Part shown: in pieces, positions 7,646 to 14,395 of the stretch | Numbering within the stretch: position 1 is the first letter of the stretch | Layout of the letters: the number at the start of each line of letters is the position of its first letter | Origin: CAZCVI01 sp964502145 | GTDB lineage: Bacteria; Acidobacteriota; Aminicenantia; UBA2199 | DNA: 25,824 nucleotides | Reading direction: 5' to 3' | Assembly (NCBI GenBank): GCA_964502145.1 | Contig: CAZCVI010000098.1 | Coordinates: 1 to 25,824, forward strand | The notes under the pieces: generated by a model | The model's input: the letters and a program-made list of their open reading frames with translations, nothing else | The model's database searches: none | What the model was told of the DNA's origin: nothing | Position numbers and translations under genes: made by a program

Positions 7646-9001
7646 ATGGCCAAAAAACCGTTAATAACAATAATCGGTGTTCCCAATACAGGGAAATCCA
7701 CTCTTTTTAATCGGTTGATCGGGAAACGCAAAGCCCTTATCCACTCTGACGCAGGAATGACCCGCGATATTTTTAAAAAATCTTTTGAAATCAATGGAAT
7801 CCAATACGATATCCAAGACTCCGGTGGCTTTTTCCCTGATGACGGAATCATCACCACTGAAATCAATAAACGCATCTTCCGTGAGGCAGAAAATTCCGAC
7901 CTAATTATTTTCCTCTTCGATGGAAAACGCGATCTACTGGGTTATGAATTGGACCTCTACCTGTCTGTAAAAAAAATCAACGACAAAATTATTCCGGTTA
8001 TCAATAAGGTGGATAACCCCAGGAACTATAGTCTTCCAGATTCCTATTACCCGTTAAAATTGGATTACCTGCTGATCTCCGCCGAACATAATCAGGATGT
8101 GGAAGTTCTGGTGGATGCCATAACAAAACACTTCGGAAACCGCGTTTCCTCCTTTAATGCTGATGAAGAGAACCATGTTGAAGCCCCTACACGGATCAGT
8201 ATCATTGGCAAACCCAATGTGGGTAAATCCTCCATTATCAACCGGATACTAAATGACGACTTTGTCATCGTCAGCCCAATTCCAGGAACCACCCGGGACT
8301 CCGTGGACCTGGAAATAAAACGAAACAACAAAACCTTCATCATTGTAGATAACGCTGGAATCCGAAAATTACAAAAAGTAAAAGAAGATACCGAAAGTGC
8401 TGCCGTTATCCGTGCCGAGAAAGATATTCAATTCGCCGACATTATTATCTTTGTCATTGATATTTCCAAAAAGATCGATCAGAATGATATGCTAATCGCT
8501 CGCAAACTATTAAAAGTCGCAAAACCAATTATTATTGCTTTAAATAAATGGGACTTGGTGGCCCAAGAAGAGAAACCCCATAGTGTGAACCTTCTGGAGA
8601 AGGCAAAAAAGACTTTGAATTCCTTTTATTTTGCACCTTTTATCCTGGTATCTGCACTCACTGGTAAAAATATCTTCAGCCTGCTGGATCGGGCGGAAAA
8701 TATTAATAACCTGATTTCCCGCAAGATAAAAACTTCCCAAGTCAACAAAATCATATCCGAGATTATTACTGAGAAAAAATTTCTTACTATTACCGGACGT
8801 TCCTTTAATCCCAAATATATCAGTATCGAATCCACCCGGCCATTTTTTATCAACTTCCACACTTCATCAGGTATTAAATTAAAAACGGCCCATGAAATCT
8901 ACATCAAAAAACGCATCATTGAAGCTCTGGAACTAGAAGGAATCCCTGTCTTCTTCAAAATTATTCCGTCTAAACAACCGCGGTCGGGAAAAAGGGAGTA
9001 G
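7646..9001 (+). CDS. der: Ribosome-assembly GTPase Der (EngA)
   Basis: 451 residues, normal Der length. Two tandem Era-like G domains: the first with P-loop G11-V-P-N-T-G-K-S-T19, DAGMTRD switch I and NKVD; the second with P-loop G188-K-P-N-V-G-K-S-S196, PGTTRDS, DNAGIRK and NKWD. A KH-like domain ends the protein (about 355-445). Der is an essential cytoplasmic factor for 50S subunit maturation. The first P-loop reads GVPNTGKST where most Der proteins have GRPNVGKST, and its G3 motif is DSGG; these are mild deviations that keep the catalytic Lys and Ser. AAGGAGA is 7 nt upstream of the ATG. The HAD gene follows 13 bp after the stop, likely in the same operon. Confidence 0.97.
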   Translation: MAKKPLITIIGVPNTGKSTLFNRLIGKRKALIHSDAGMTRDIFKKSFEINGIQYDIQDSGGFFPDDGIITTEINKRIFREAENSDLIIFLFDGKRDLLGYELDLYLSVKKINDKIIPVINKVDNPRNYSLPDSYYPLKLDYLLISAEHNQDVEVLVDAITKHFGNRVSSFNADEENHVEAPTRISIIGKPNVGKSSIINRILNDDFVIVSPIPGTTRDSVDLEIKRNNKTFIIVDNAGIRKLQKVKEDTESAAVIRAEKDIQFADIIIFVIDISKKIDQNDMLIARKLLKVAKPIIIALNKWDLVAQEEKPHSVNLLEKAKKTLNSFYFAPFILVSALTGKNIFSLLDRAENINNLISRKIKTSQVNKIISEIITEKKFLTITGRSFNPKYISIESTRPFFINFHTSSGIKLKTAHEIYIKKRIIEALELEGIPVFFKIIPSKQPRSGKRE

Positions 9002-9014
9002 GGGATATCGCAGT

Positions 9015-9605
9015 ATGATCAAATTAGCCTTATTTGATATGGATGGTACCGTAGTAGAAAGTCGGCTTGATTGGCAGGAAATCAGGAAACAATTGAACAT
9101 TAAGCCAGGTATGACTATTTTAAAGGATATCTATCAAGGTGATGGTGTAGATGAGCAACGATTGGCGTTGTTGGAGAACTATGAAAAGGAGAACACCCTG
9201 ATGGTCGCCCCCATTGCCGGAATCGGTGAATTTCTGGGCCTCCTTGGAAATGCGGGCATCACAAGAACCTTGATCACCAATAATAATCGTCGTAACACAG
9301 ACTACTTATTGGAAAAATACCAGCTTCCCTTTGATCTGGTCATCACACGGGAACTTCGACTATGGAAACCAGAGCCCGATGGCTTTTTATACGCCATGAA
9401 TCACTACGGTTATAGGTCATTCGAGACGATATCCATTGGGGATAGTCACTATGATATCCACGCATCCAGAGCCGCCCAAGTGACCCAAATTTACATTATT
9501 TCTCCCGACAACACCCATCAGCCTTTTGAGACGGATATTGTCTATTTCAGGGACTATATCCATTTAAAACAGATATTTCTCTCTCTCTGTATTATTGCCC
9601 CCTGA
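9015..9605 (+). CDS. HAD-family hydrolase, phosphoglycolate-phosphatase-like
   Basis: 196 residues, a cytoplasmic phosphatase of the haloacid dehalogenase superfamily. Motif I is F-D-M-D-G-T (residues 7-12, nucleophile D8 and acid/base D10), motif II is the T-N-N after LI (about 87-89), motif III the Lys in LWKPEPDGF, and motif IV GDSHYDIHA. An alpha-helical cap lies between motifs I and II, the Gph/PGMB-type C1 arrangement. The last 20 residues are hydrophobic and unusual (FLSLCIIAP). Substrate cannot be told from sequence. It lies 13 bp after der, with GGAG/GGGG upstream of the ATG, so it is probably co-transcribed with der. It is the last gene before the parAB intergenic region. Confidence 0.9.
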   Translation: MIKLALFDMDGTVVESRLDWQEIRKQLNIKPGMTILKDIYQGDGVDEQRLALLENYEKENTLMVAPIAGIGEFLGLLGNAGITRTLITNNNRRNTDYLLEKYQLPFDLVITRELRLWKPEPDGFLYAMNHYGYRSFETISIGDSHYDIHASRAAQVTQIYIISPDNTHQPFETDIVYFRDYIHLKQIFLSLCIIAP

Positions 9606-9650
9606 CATCCCCACCGTACTTAACCAATCCGAGAATTCAAAACTATACGG

Positions 9651-9666
9651 TGTCGACATGTCGACA
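9651..9666. promoter_or_regulatory. Palindrome TGTCGACATGTCGACA, copy 1 (candidate parS/operator)
   Basis: A perfect 16-bp palindrome made of two tandem copies of the self-palindromic octamer TGTCGACA. It lies 46 bp after the HAD gene and 244 bp before parA. Its ends TGT...ACA and its 16-bp length match the geometry of canonical parS, but the core differs. Centre-to-centre distance to the second copy is 72 bp, about seven helical turns. Confidence 0.6.
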
Positions 9667-9721
9667 TCATATTCAGACATTCACAGCTAATTGAAGGTTT
9701 TTAAATCCATGAAAAAAATGG

Positions 9722-9739
9722 ATGTCGACATGTCGACAT
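9722..9739. promoter_or_regulatory. Palindrome TGTCGACATGTCGACA, copy 2, extended to 18 bp
   Basis: The same 16-mer (9723-9738), here flanked by A and T to make an 18-bp perfect palindrome. No further copy of the 16-mer was seen in the window. It lies upstream of the parA promoter (-35 at 9824), so it is either a partition site or a distal operator. Confidence 0.6.
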
Positions 9740-9823
9740 TCTTATAAAAGATAATTAAAAGATTTTGGAAAGCTGGGAACCTTATCCAAAAAGGCTTCTG
9801 GTGGCGGGGGCGAAAACGGCATC

Positions 9824-9852
9824 TTGACAAATCGACTGAAATTGACTAAGAT
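9824..9852 (+). promoter_or_regulatory. Promoter for parA-parB
   Basis: TTGACA (9824-9829, perfect -35), 17 bp, TAAGAT (9847-9852). Predicted start near 9859 gives a leader of about 50 nt with ACAGGAGA at 9896-9903 ahead of the GTG start of parA. Confidence 0.7.
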
Positions 9853-9909
9853 TAAAGTGTTCTATATTTCAATCGACAACAATTATATGACTGAAACAGG
9901 AGAAATGAA

Positions 9910-10665
9910 GTGATTATTACGATTGCAAATCAGAAAGGGGGCGTTGGTAAAACCACGACCTCCATTAACATTGCTGCTGCATTAGCTTTTTTAGGTTACA
10001 AGACCTTGCTTGTAGATATGGATCCCCAGGCCAATTCGACGGTCTCATTCATTGATCCCGAGGGTTTAAAGTATTCGTTATTCGATTTCCTTGAAAATAG
10101 TGAAGTTGCGTTTGAAGAAGTTGTTCGGAGCACTAGTATCAACAATCTATTTTTGTTGCCAGCATCCATTTCGTTGGCAAAATTGGAATCAAAATTAATA
10201 GGGGAGATTGATGGGCATTTTCGCTTGAAAGACAAGATCGACCACTTTAAGTTCAAGTATGATTATATCATCATTGATACGCCACCGACATTGGGGTTGA
10301 TCACCATCAACTCTTTTGTGGCCGCCACTCATTTACTGATACCTATCCAATCCTCTTATTTCGCCCTGGAGGGAACGGACGATTTATTGGAAACCATTGA
10401 TAAGGTACGGGCCAGGAGTAATCCAGAATTAGCATTGCTGGGTGTGGTCATCACGATGCATGATAAGCGAACCGTATTGGCTAAAGACAGTGTAAATCAT
10501 ATTAAGGAACTTTTTGGTCGAAAAGTTTTTAAGACCATTATTTCAAGGAATGTCAGACTGGAAGAGAGTCCCGCTTATAAAGAATCTATTTTTACCTTTG
10601 CACCGAATTCCAAGGGTGCGGAAGAGTACCAAAAACTGGCCAAGGAGATAGTAGGAAATGGCTAA
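9910..10665 (+). CDS. parA: Chromosome-partitioning ATPase ParA (Soj type)
   Basis: 251 residues, the short chromosomal form without an N-terminal helix-turn-helix. The deviant Walker A K9-G-G-V-G-K-T-T-T17 with signature Lys9, Walker A' VDMDPQAN (D36, D38) and Walker B IIIDTPP are intact, and the C-terminal SRNVRLEESPAYKESIF region holds the Arg residues typical of non-specific DNA binding. ParA forms ATP-dependent gradients on the nucleoid that pull ParB-parS complexes. The start is GTG, preceded by AGGAG at 9898-9902 with a 7-nt gap. parB overlaps its stop (ATGGCTAA). The pairing, Soj-type size and the skew flip just upstream favour a chromosomal origin-proximal locus over a plasmid remnant. 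Confidence 0.95.
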   Translation: MIITIANQKGGVGKTTTSINIAAALAFLGYKTLLVDMDPQANSTVSFIDPEGLKYSLFDFLENSEVAFEEVVRSTSINNLFLLPASISLAKLESKLIGEIDGHFRLKDKIDHFKFKYDYIIIDTPPTLGLITINSFVAATHLLIPIQSSYFALEGTDDLLETIDKVRARSNPELALLGVVITMHDKRTVLAKDSVNHIKELFGRKVFKTIISRNVRLEESPAYKESIFTFAPNSKGAEEYQKLAKEIVGNG

Positions 10666-11656
10666 AGCAAAACGAGTTGGTTTGCCAAATTTTGTTCAAT
10701 CAAAATTTGACAACCATTTTGTCGAAGAGATTTCCGCTCGCACCCACACGCCTGTGGTTCGCAATATTCCCATACAGAAAATTCTGGCCAATGATCAGCA
10801 ACCACGTAAAGACTTTGGTAACCTAGAAGAATTGGCGGAGTCTATTAAAGAAAAGGGGGTACTGGAACCCATTCTGATACGACCCAAAAACGGTCAATTT
10901 GAAATCATTGCCGGAGAACGGCGCTATCGTGCATCGAAATTGGCAGGGCTTACTGAAATCCCATGTATTGAATATGATATTGCTGATAATGAGGCACTGG
11001 AAGTTTCCATTATTGAAAATATCCAACGAAAAGACTTGACCATTTATGAGCACTCTTTTTCATTAAAATCGTTATCTGAGATTTATGGTTACACACACCA
11101 GGAGATCGCTCAAAAAATCAGTAAATCCCGTGTAACAGTGACTGAACTCATCCGTATTACAGACCTTCCTGAAGAGATATTGGAGCGTTGTGAAAAACTA
11201 AAAATATCATCCAAAACCTTCCTACTAGAATTAGTGAAGCTTGACAGCGTGGAGCAGATGAATGAAGTGCTGGATAATTACGCGGAAAAACCATTCTCAA
11301 GGGAAAAAATTAAGGAATTACGTAAAGCCGATGAGGACGTCGCCATAAACATGACGGACCAAGACCAGATAGAAAAAAATGCCGATAAAAATGAAGTTGA
11401 CAGGGAAGATGAAATTGAACGAGAGCTTGAAAAAGATAATGCCATTAAAGCTACAGAAGGCAGGAAACAGGAAAATGAATCCACTGGACATTTAGGCAAA
11501 GCCTTTCGTTTCAATTTAGCCTCAGAAGACAAGTCAATTCAAATAAAATTCGATATAAAGTCGGAAAAACCAGATAGAAATCAAATTATCGGCATCCTTG
11601 AGAGATTAATCACTGACATCAAAGAAAACAGGATAAAAGAGTTCAGTATAAATTAG
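10658..11656 (+). CDS. parB: ParB/Spo0J-family partition protein with divergent HTH and C-terminus
   Basis: 332 residues. The N-terminal CTPase domain is recognisable: I-P-I-Q-K-I-L-x-N-x-x-Q-P-R-K (37-51), LEELAESI-x-x-x-G-V-L-E-P (56-71), GERRYR (87-92) and ENIQR (120-124). The helix-turn-helix (about 144-170) reads YTHQEIAQKISKSRVTVTEL, departing from the usual KSR-x-x-I/V-x-N-x-L-R-L-L recognition segment. A KISSKTFLLELV stretch follows, then an acidic, Lys/Glu-rich disordered linker (about 222-275) and a short beta-plus-helix end (FRFNLASEDKSIQIKFDI..., then an amphipathic helix) instead of the common leucine-zipper dimerisation domain. It should load on parS and spread as a CTP clamp. 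Start ATG overlaps the parA stop; GGAG lies 10 nt upstream. Confidence 0.93.
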   Translation: MAKAKRVGLPNFVQSKFDNHFVEEISARTHTPVVRNIPIQKILANDQQPRKDFGNLEELAESIKEKGVLEPILIRPKNGQFEIIAGERRYRASKLAGLTEIPCIEYDIADNEALEVSIIENIQRKDLTIYEHSFSLKSLSEIYGYTHQEIAQKISKSRVTVTELIRITDLPEEILERCEKLKISSKTFLLELVKLDSVEQMNEVLDNYAEKPFSREKIKELRKADEDVAINMTDQDQIEKNADKNEVDREDEIERELEKDNAIKATEGRKQENESTGHLGKAFRFNLASEDKSIQIKFDIKSEKPDRNQIIGILERLITDIKENRIKEFSIN

Positions 11657-11679
11657 AACTTTCATAAAATTGTTATCAT

Positions 11680-11725
11680 CCCATCGAAACTCAGGATTCA
11701 ATCTGTAATTTTGAGTTTCGATGGG
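11680..11725 (+). terminator. Long hairpin after parB
   Basis: A 14-bp perfect stem CCCATCGAAACTCA (11680-11693) and TGAGTTTCGATGGG (11712-11725) with an 18-nt loop, 24 bp after the parB stop. It is followed by GATATTTCT rather than a strong T-run, so it may be an imperfect terminator or mRNA 3' stabiliser. It is bracketed by the direct repeat TTCATAAAAT at 11661-11670 and 11741-11750. Confidence 0.55.
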
Positions 11726-12161
11726 GATATTTCTCCAAAATTCATAAAATAAACATAATCTGACTTATCCGAAGTGGTATTCCTCTATAAATTTGCAATA
11801 CTGTGGGCATTTATTGTTTATTTTATTCCCTGCGCAAACTGTACGCATTGCCGCTTGCAAAACACCACCCTTTAAAGAATATAGCGGTAACTCCCATTCA
11901 AAAGCTATCCTGAAAGCCAAGAATACCTTGGGTATTCGATTCATTAGGGATACGTGTTTATTTTCCGGCGATACGCAATGTATTCGTGGCCGTCCGGGAT
12001 ACACTGTGTATTCGTCTTAGGATCGTAGTTATTGAAGACAAAATAATCCCTCCGCTTTGTGGTCAACCCAATCATGTAATTGGCTATACGGGAATAAATT
12101 CCCCGGTCAACTGTTGTTTCAATTAAATCCGATTATTTGCTTCTGATTTGCCTGCATATCA
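11726..12161. other. Non-coding stretch with a cluster of palindromes
   Basis: No confident gene. Three palindromic or near-palindromic sites share the half-site GTATTC(G): GAATACC-TTG-GGTATTC (11921-11937), ATACGCAATGTAT (11971-11983, imperfect) and ATACAC-T-GTGTAT (11999-12011, perfect around a central T). A fourth, GGGAAT-AA-ATTCCC, lies at 12090-12103, and GGTCAAC is repeated at 12061-12067 and 12105-12111. Open frames on both strands (12004 to 11765 on -, 11793 to 12020 on +) lack Shine-Dalgarno sites; the minus one encodes an EWELPL peptide discussed in the findings. Confidence 0.45.
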
Positions 12162-12533
12162 CTATTCATACAACTGTCTCAAATATTGAAAATAAGGTTC
12201 CGGCGCAAATTGGATAAATAATCCGATTTTGCTATGCAGCCGATCACATTGAACCCACATCACAGTGGCACGCATTCTAACCCATTGGCCATCTTCCAAT
12301 TGGAGTTCCAAATCGATAATTTTTTCTAAAGGAAAAAAATACTCCGGCATCGGAGTTTGAATTAATATGCCTTTGCTGGATATATTTAGAACGGCGCAAG
12401 GCTCGTTATCAAGCTTGGCGTGCAACCGCTCTTCAAAACGTTTGTTATTCCTGCGATCCGATTGGTAAACATAATCATCCCCAACCTCACTGCTGTCATC
12501 ATAATCTGTATTGCCATTTCTTTCTTCGCTCAT
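12162..12533 (-). CDS. PilZ-domain protein
   Basis: 123 residues. After an acidic, disordered N-terminus (1-25) comes a PilZ fold with the two c-di-GMP-binding elements: R28-x-x-x-R32 (RRNNKR) and N50-x-S52-x-x-G55 (NISSKG). The rest is the beta-barrel (ILIQTPMP...FPLEKIIDLELQLEDGQWVRMRATVMWVQ) ending in an amphipathic helix. PilZ proteins are cytosolic c-di-GMP receptors that act on motility, pili or exopolysaccharide export; the partner here is not evident, and no cyclase or phosphodiesterase is in the window. AGGAAGG sits about 10 nt upstream of the ATG, behind a TATAAG promoter. It is divergent from the CAP gene. Confidence 0.87.
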   Translation of the reverse strand: MSEERNGNTDYDDSSEVGDDYVYQSDRRNNKRFEERLHAKLDNEPCAVLNISSKGILIQTPMPEYFFPLEKIIDLELQLEDGQWVRMRATVMWVQCDRLHSKIGLFIQFAPEPYFQYLRQLYE

Positions 12534-12559
12534 TCAGTCTTACCTTCCTAATACTTATA

Positions 12560-12588
12560 CTTATACACAATTAATTCAAATAATTCAA
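12560..12588 (-). promoter_or_regulatory. Promoter for the PilZ gene
   Basis: Read on -: TTGAAT (12588-12583), 17 bp, TATAAG (12565-12560). Predicted start near 12553 leaves a 20-nt leader carrying AGGAAGG. Confidence 0.6.
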
Positions 12589-12695
12589 GTGTTATCCCTA
12601 GAAAAAAATGGTTTTTTTTAAAATAGTCCACCTCCTATTACAAATGAGTCGATTTGAAATTGGGGAAATAGAACCTGATTACTTTGAAATTGCAT

Positions 12696-12724
12696 TTGTA
12701 AATTGATTAAAAATTGGTTATAAT
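12696..12724 (+). promoter_or_regulatory. Promoter for the CAP/SCP gene
   Basis: TTGTAA (12696-12701), 17 bp, TATAAT (12719-12724, perfect -10). Predicted start near 12731. Confidence 0.6.
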
Positions 12725-12765
12725 GTTTTCCTAAAATCAAAACAAATGAAGGAAAAAGTGATATC

Positions 12766-13455
12766 ATGAAAATTAAACCTCTGGGTATTGCATTGTTGAT
12801 CTTTTGGATGATTTCGTTTTGTTATCTATTTGCATATCGGGTAGCGAGCGATTCGCTTCTGTTGCCTGGGGATGGCGTACTGTCGCTGGATTTCCTGACG
12901 ACCTTGGAAAAAGAAGTAATTAGAGAGCTAAACTTGGCCCGTACAAATCCTTCCAAGTATGCTGAATTTATAGAGGATTTCAAAAGACACTATGCAGGCA
13001 AATATATCTATTTGCCTGGGCAAACCCAAATCGCCACCAACGAAGGTGTAGATGCGGTTAATGAAGCCATCCGGTTTTTAAGAAATTGTACTCCCCTACC
13101 CCTATTGCGTGTTTCAAAAGGACTGTCATTGGCAGCCCGGGACCATGTCAATGATCAAGGCCCCGTGGGGCTCACAGGTCATAACGGCAAAGATAATAGT
13201 ACCCCTGAAACCCGCATCAGCCGTTTCGGCACCTGGGGCGTGGCTTATGCTGAAAATATTGAATACGGTAACTTTGCGGCTCGCGAAATTGTCATGCAAC
13301 TGATTATCGACGATGGGGTTTCAAACCGGGGACACCGGGCCAATATCTTTAAGTCAAATTTTACGCTGATCGGTGTGAACTGCGGTCCCCATAACAGCTA
13401 CGGGCAAATGTGCGTGATGGATTTCGCTGGTTCCTACAGAGAAAAAAAACTATAG
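12766..13455 (+). CDS. Secreted CAP/SCP-domain protein
   Basis: 229 residues. An N-terminal hydrophobic segment (about 6-24) is a signal peptide or anchor. The CAP domain covers about 45-223: helix LEKEVIRELNLARTNPSKYA (the typical opening), LSLAARDHVNDQG with H127, G-H-N (138-140), Y-A-E-N-I with E163, and R-G-H-R-A-N-I with H190, which together give the His/Glu tetrad of the family, then a C-terminal F-K-x-N-F-T-L-I-G-V-N-C-G strand. Cysteines C206 and C216 may pair. Bacterial CAP proteins are extracytoplasmic with poorly known function (proposed lipid, metal or cell-wall roles). A weak AAGGA lies 12 nt upstream. The gene is monocistronic and ends 34 bp from the convergent DUF362 gene. Confidence 0.9.
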   Translation: MKIKPLGIALLIFWMISFCYLFAYRVASDSLLLPGDGVLSLDFLTTLEKEVIRELNLARTNPSKYAEFIEDFKRHYAGKYIYLPGQTQIATNEGVDAVNEAIRFLRNCTPLPLLRVSKGLSLAARDHVNDQGPVGLTGHNGKDNSTPETRISRFGTWGVAYAENIEYGNFAAREIVMQLIIDDGVSNRGHRANIFKSNFTLIGVNCGPHNSYGQMCVMDFAGSYREKKL

Positions 13456-13489
13456 GGAATAGCATGGAAAAAATATGGCCACAAAAACT

Positions 13490-14395
13490 TTAGAGCAACG
13501 TGTCCTTATCGTAACCGATCTTGATGAGTTTGATTTTAGTGGGGTCCGCAGTGCCGAGGTGAAAACGGGTATCAGCGAGGAAAATATGTTTGGCTGGAGG
13601 GTTTAAGGGTCTCTCCTCAGCAAAATATTCTTTACGTTTGGCCTGGATAATACGTAATCCGACGGAATCAACAGCTACAGGATCAAACCCGGCAATCACC
13701 CCATAATATTTCCAGACATACTTGGGACTGAAACCGTGAGGGCCAACGCCATGAAACTGGGGAGTGAACATCACTAATACATTCAAACGGGTTTTTCCTT
13801 TCACGATGGGAAAGTCCCACACCTTGGCGAGGTTGGCGCAAGAATCATCATGATAGGCGCTGGGGGTTGGCGCAAACATGATATAGTTTTTAATCAAGCT
13901 GCCTACTCCGGCCCAATGATGGGTCCGCATCGGCCTGGCATTAATCAACGCGGTGGCTCGTTGGAAAATAGGATTATTTAATACCTCCCAATCATCAATG
14001 GCGATATGGGTGGCAGGCACACCGGCATCCATCACGCGTTTTTTTAATGAATTCTCTACCTCGATGGTGGTGGGAATGTATTGCCACTTATTAGACTTGA
14101 TTCCGACAATGTCTTCGGGTTTAATAATACTTTTCCAGGCGGCGGTAGGATCGGTTTTGCCGGTTAATGCGGTTACTGCTGCATCCAACATTTCTAATAC
14201 TACTTTCTCACGTAGAAAACCATTCTGATCCAATACATTTAGATCCCGTACTAATACGACAGGAACGGTGGCGGAAGAATCGGAGAAAAGTAGATGGGAT
14301 GAATCTAAAAATAACGTGCTTCCTATAGTTGCCATGGATGTGTCACGAATAAACTGTCGACGGGTGATAGTAGTTTTTGTTTTGGAATTGTTCAT
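13490..14395 (-). CDS. DUF362-family protein with Tat signal
   Basis: 301 residues. The N-terminus has a twin-arginine signal, T-R-R-Q-F-I-R-D (11-18) followed by a short hydrophobic region and S-rich cleavage zone, so it is probably exported folded by the tatA/tatC system of this window. The body matches DUF362 in features such as W-K-S-I-I-K-P-E-D-I-V-G-I-K-S-N-K, IAIDDWEVLNN and the C-terminal G-F-D-P-V-A-V-D-S-V-G motif. DUF362 proteins have no settled activity; only one Cys is visible here, so an Fe-S cluster is unlikely. AAGGAGG lies 6-7 nt before the ATG, inside the end of the upstream DUF6599 gene, and the start overlaps that gene's stop (ATGA), so the two are translationally coupled. 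Confidence 0.86.
   Translation of the reverse strand: MNNSKTKTTITRRQFIRDTSMATIGSTLFLDSSHLLFSDSSATVPVVLVRDLNVLDQNGFLREKVVLEMLDAAVTALTGKTDPTAAWKSIIKPEDIVGIKSNKWQYIPTTIEVENSLKKRVMDAGVPATHIAIDDWEVLNNPIFQRATALINARPMRTHHWAGVGSLIKNYIMFAPTPSAYHDDSCANLAKVWDFPIVKGKTRLNVLVMFTPQFHGVGPHGFSPKYVWKYYGVIAGFDPVAVDSVGLRIIQAKRKEYFAEERPLNPPAKHIFLADTRFHLGTADPTKIKLIKIGYDKDTLL

Larger units (their letters stand above)
9000..9910. other. GC-skew inflection, candidate replication-origin-proximal zone
   Basis: On the + strand, sampled 60-base lines left of here are C-rich and those to the right mostly G-rich, whatever the gene direction. Examples by hand count (G/C): 1261-1320 11/21, 4681-4740 4/20, 7321-7380 7/16; then 10381-10440 16/9, 18001-18060 22/12, 20221-20280 26/10, 24601-24660 20/7. 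Lines inside the HAD gene are near zero skew; PilZ, DUF362 and DUF6599 lines (12-15 kb) are mixed. A change from C-rich to G-rich reading 5' to 3' is the expected sign of a replication origin. No dnaA and no clustered DnaA boxes are seen; one near-match TTATCCAAA lies at 9782-9790 and an AT-rich run at about 9741-9768. Confidence 0.5.

Noticed and set aside
9606..9909. Full oriC with a DnaA-box cluster
   Set aside because: Only one near-match (TTATCCAAA at 9782-9790) is in the gap; other near-matches (TTATCCACT at 7740s, TTATCCACG at 24980s) are inside genes and scattered, so the origin claim rests on skew and parAB only.
9606..11656. Canonical parS (TGTTTCACGTGAAACA)
   Set aside because: Not found by eye here or elsewhere in the window.
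9910..11656. parAB as part of an integrated plasmid
   Set aside because: No replication initiator, integrase, transposase or att-like repeats nearby; ParA is the short chromosomal form and flanking genes are housekeeping.
11765..12020. Overlapping open frames on both strands between parB and the PilZ gene
   Set aside because: Both lack start signals and overlap each other; the region looks non-coding or decayed.
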